From an uncultured Clostridia bacterium (GTDB taxonomy: Bacteria; Bacillota; Clostridia; Lachnospirales; Anaerotignaceae): a stretch of 7,668 nucleotides of DNA. The stretch is taken from NCBI GenBank assembly GCA_937919015.1, contig CALFPN010000055.1:1-7668 (forward strand). Direction: 5' to 3'. Position numbers and translations under genes: made by a program. The notes beneath the pieces are model-generated. The model was not told the DNA's origin. It saw only the letters and a list, made by a program, of their open reading frames with translations, and searched no databases. Shown piece by piece: positions 6,064 through 7,668 of this stretch; the first letter of the stretch is position 1, and each line of letters opens with the position of its first letter.

Positions 6064-7413
6064 ATGGCAAGATTATTTGGTACAGACGGCGTAAGAGGCG
6101 TTGCCAATACAGAACTGACAGGCGATCTGGCTTTCCGACTGGGCAGAGCCGGCGCATATGTGCTGACAAAAGAAAAAAAACATGCCCCCCGTATTCTGGT
6201 AGCAATGGATACCCGTATCAGCGGCGATATGCTGGAAAACGCACTGGTGGCAGGCATCTGCTCCGTTGGTGCCCATGCAGTGGTAGCAGGGGTCATCCCC
6301 ACTCCCGCCGTGGCATATTTGGTAAGAAAATACAGACTGGACGCCGGCGTTATGATCTCTGCATCCCATAACCCCGTGGAATATAACGGCATCAAGTTCT
6401 TTGATGAACAGGGCTACAAGCTCAGCGATGAACTAGAGGATGAAATCGAAAACATCCTGATGAGCTGCCCTGAGATCCTGCCCAGCCCCACAGGAATCGG
6501 CCTTGGCACAAAAAGCTATGCCGAAGAAGCACTGGATGATTATCTGGCATTCCTGACAAAAACAACGAAGGAAAAATTCAGCGGCATCAAGGTAGCACTG
6601 GACTGTGCCAACGGTGCTGCATACAAAGCGGCTCCGCTGGCTATGCTGGATCTGGGGGCGCAGCTGTGCATCATCCATAACGAACCCGATGGCACAAATA
6701 TCAACGACAAATGCGGCTCTACCCACATGGAAGATCTGCAGAAACTGGTAGTGGAAAACGGCGCAGATATCGGCTTTGCCTTTGACGGCGATGCCGACCG
6801 CTGTCTGGCCGTGGATGAAAAGGGTGAACTGATCGACGGCGATAAAATTCTGGCCATCTGCGGTCTGGATATGAAACAGCGGGGCGCACTGAAAAAAGAC
6901 ACCATCGTTGGTACTGTCATGTCCAATCTGGGCCTGATCATGATGGGCAGAGAAAACGATGTGGAAATTCTGCAGACAGCCGTAGGCGACAGATATGTTC
7001 TGGAACGTATGCTGGCAGATGGTTACAACATCGGCGGCGAACAGAGCGGCCATGTGATCTTCTTAGACCATAATTCCACCGGCGACGGTGTTCTGACAGC
7101 GATCCAGCTGCTTAGCGTACTGAAACGCAGCGGCAAAAAAGCCTCCGAACTGGCATCTATCATGCAGGTAATGCCACAGGTGCTGGTAAATGCCCGCGTA
7201 AATAATGCGAAAAAGAATCACTATATGGATGATACAGTGGTACGCAAGGCCATCGAAGATCTGGAAGCAGAATTTTCTCAGGACGGCCGCGTGCTGATCC
7301 GTACTTCCGGCACAGAACCTCTGGTGCGTGTCATGATCGAAGGCAAGGATATCGAAAAGATGGATAAGGCCGCAAGAAAACTGGCTTCTTTGATCGAAGA
7401 ACGTTTGAAATAA
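6064..7413 (+). CDS. glmM: Phosphoglucosamine mutase GlmM
   Basis: The product is 449 aa, the full family length. It converts glucosamine-6-phosphate to glucosamine-1-phosphate, the step before GlmU makes UDP-GlcNAc for peptidoglycan. All signature motifs of the alpha-D-phosphohexomutase family are present in order: FGTDGVRG (5-12), the phosphoserine loop ISASHNP with S101 (98-104), the metal loop DGDADR (241-246), the sugar-binding loop GEQSGH (325-330), and the phosphate-binding loop RTSGTEP (413-419). GGAGG lies about 9 nt before the ATG, 18 bp after the cdaR stop. It is the third gene of the cda operon; the co-transcription matches the known CdaA-GlmM interaction. No canonical terminator follows it and glmS is not adjacent. 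Confidence 0.98.
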   Translation: MARLFGTDGVRGVANTELTGDLAFRLGRAGAYVLTKEKKHAPRILVAMDTRISGDMLENALVAGICSVGAHAVVAGVIPTPAVAYLVRKYRLDAGVMISASHNPVEYNGIKFFDEQGYKLSDELEDEIENILMSCPEILPSPTGIGLGTKSYAEEALDDYLAFLTKTTKEKFSGIKVALDCANGAAYKAAPLAMLDLGAQLCIIHNEPDGTNINDKCGSTHMEDLQKLVVENGADIGFAFDGDADRCLAVDEKGELIDGDKILAICGLDMKQRGALKKDTIVGTVMSNLGLIMMGRENDVEILQTAVGDRYVLERMLADGYNIGGEQSGHVIFLDHNSTGDGVLTAIQLLSVLKRSGKKASELASIMQVMPQVLVNARVNNAKKNHYMDDTVVRKAIEDLEAEFSQDGRVLIRTSGTEPLVRVMIEGKDIEKMDKAARKLASLIEERLK

Positions 7414-7415
7414 AA

Positions 7416-7580
7416 GCGGAAAGGCTGGGAAAACGTTGGTTTTCCAAATGGAATCCGCAGGCAGAATTCACTTCTGCCGAGGAAAACAGGCTGTTTCTTT
7501 GCTTCGCAAAGAACAGATCTGTTTATACATCTGTCTAACACGATGAAATCCTGATTTCATCGTAGGGTGCTCTGCACCCT
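7416..7580 (+). other. Dense array of stem-loops between glmM and the tRNA
   Basis: Nearly the whole 165-bp spacer can fold. GGAAAAC/GTTTTCC lies at 7428-7445 (loop 4), optionally enclosed by GCGGA/TCCGC (7416-7420/7454-7458). GGCAGAA/TTCTGCC lies at 7460-7478 (loop 5). A stem with one bulged T pairs 7491-7502 with 7506-7516 (loop 3). ACAGAT/ATCTGT (7513-7518/7529-7534) overlaps the previous one. ACGATGAAATC pairs with GATTTCATCGT at 7540-7563. AGGGTGC/GCACCCT lies at 7564-7580 (loop 3). None is followed by a T-run. The array starts 3 bp past the glmM stop and ends 3 bp before the tRNA. It could be a structured 3' UTR or processing region, a small RNA, or a cluster of intergenic palindromic repeats. 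I recognise no known RNA family. Confidence 0.7.
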
Positions 7581-7583
7581 CGT

Positions 7584-7623
7584 GTCGCTATAGCTCAGCC
7601 GGATAGAGCGGCCGCCTCCTAAG
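7584..7623 (+). tRNA. 5' half of tRNA-Arg(CCU), interrupted after the anticodon loop
   Basis: The order of parts matches a tRNA: acceptor 5' strand GTCGCTA (7584-7590), TA, D-stem GCTC/GAGC (7593-7596/7606-7609) around AGCCGGATA, G26, anticodon stem GCCGC (7611-7615), and the loop CTCCTAA (7616-7622) with anticodon CCT at 7618-7620. The expected 3' strand of the anticodon stem (GCGGC) is absent: only G at 7623 fits, followed by GTTAC. No T-arm or acceptor 3' strand (TAGCGAC) occurs before the window end. The gene is therefore partial, disrupted, intron-containing or misassembled in this window. Confidence 0.8.
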
Positions 7624-7668
7624 GTTACGTTACAACGGCCACCGGAGAAAAATTGAATAAGGGATTGC
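7624..7668. other. Unrelated sequence replacing the tRNA 3' half
   Basis: These 45 bases do not continue the tRNA. They start with a direct repeat GTTAC-GTTAC (7624-7633), and CGGCC (7636-7640) could pair with GGCCG of the tRNA (7610-7614). The change point, just past the anticodon loop, is where some tyrosine-recombinase elements and some group I introns enter tRNA genes. Too little sequence is present to say which, or whether it is a chimeric contig end. Confidence 0.4.

Noticed and set aside
6433..7053. 206-codon minus-strand frame inside glmM
   Set aside because: It is antisense to the conserved GlmM catalytic core, and its composition is that of a shadow frame.
7414..7580. glmS ribozyme or riboswitch after glmM
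   Set aside because: None of the conserved glmS ribozyme core sequence is visible and no glmS coding start follows; a tRNA does.
7564..7580. T-box motif (AGGGTG)
   Set aside because: The hexamer is simply one arm of a 7-bp hairpin; the rest of the T-box consensus, the specifier stem and a downstream terminator are missing.
1..7668. CRISPR array, insertion sequence, prophage or defence genes
   Set aside because: There are no regularly spaced direct repeats, transposase, integrase or phage structural genes in the window; the only hint of mobility is the interrupted tRNA at the right edge.

Overview
The window looks like a chromosomal segment of an anaerobic Firmicute of class Clostridia, probably a gut Lachnospiraceae-like or related lineage. 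Three things suggest this: the cdaA-cdaR-glmM gene order, strong AGGAGG-type ribosome binding sites with TTGACA/TATAAT promoters, and an intracellular BspA-type leucine-rich-repeat protein of a kind common in these bacteria. The family-level assignment is inference.

Left part (1-2160): the window opens with a perfect 54-bp palindrome that starts at base 1. It is followed by a leftward gene for a cytoplasmic leucine-rich-repeat protein (100-1290, -) driven by a full-consensus promoter. An AT-rich region separates this promoter from a second, divergent promoter for a small secreted CAP/SCP-domain lipoprotein (1525-2070, +). Two bidirectional Rho-independent terminators then insulate this gene from a convergent neighbour.

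Middle (2183-3373, -): a fold-type I PLP aminotransferase (2-aminoadipate/aromatic transaminase-like) with strongly biased codons suggesting high expression. Upstream of it is a 551-bp AT-rich gap that holds the promoters of the aminotransferase and of the next operon.

Right part (3925-7413, +): the conserved cyclic-di-AMP/cell-wall operon. cdaA encodes the membrane diadenylate cyclase, cdaR its YbbR-domain membrane-anchored regulator, and glmM phosphoglucosamine mutase, which makes glucosamine-1-phosphate for peptidoglycan. In better-studied Firmicutes the three proteins interact and couple c-di-AMP synthesis to cell-wall precursor supply.

Right end (7414-7668): no U-tailed terminator or glmS follows glmM. 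Instead there is a dense run of about six stem-loops (7416-7580), then the 5' half of a tRNA-Arg(CCU) gene. Its sequence stops matching a tRNA just past the anticodon loop and continues into unrelated DNA up to the window end. The hairpin array and the split tRNA are the least ordinary items here, followed by the palindrome at the left edge. Both edge anomalies could be contig-end artefacts. Nothing else points to a previously undescribed multi-gene system: the protein-coding genes all belong to known families.
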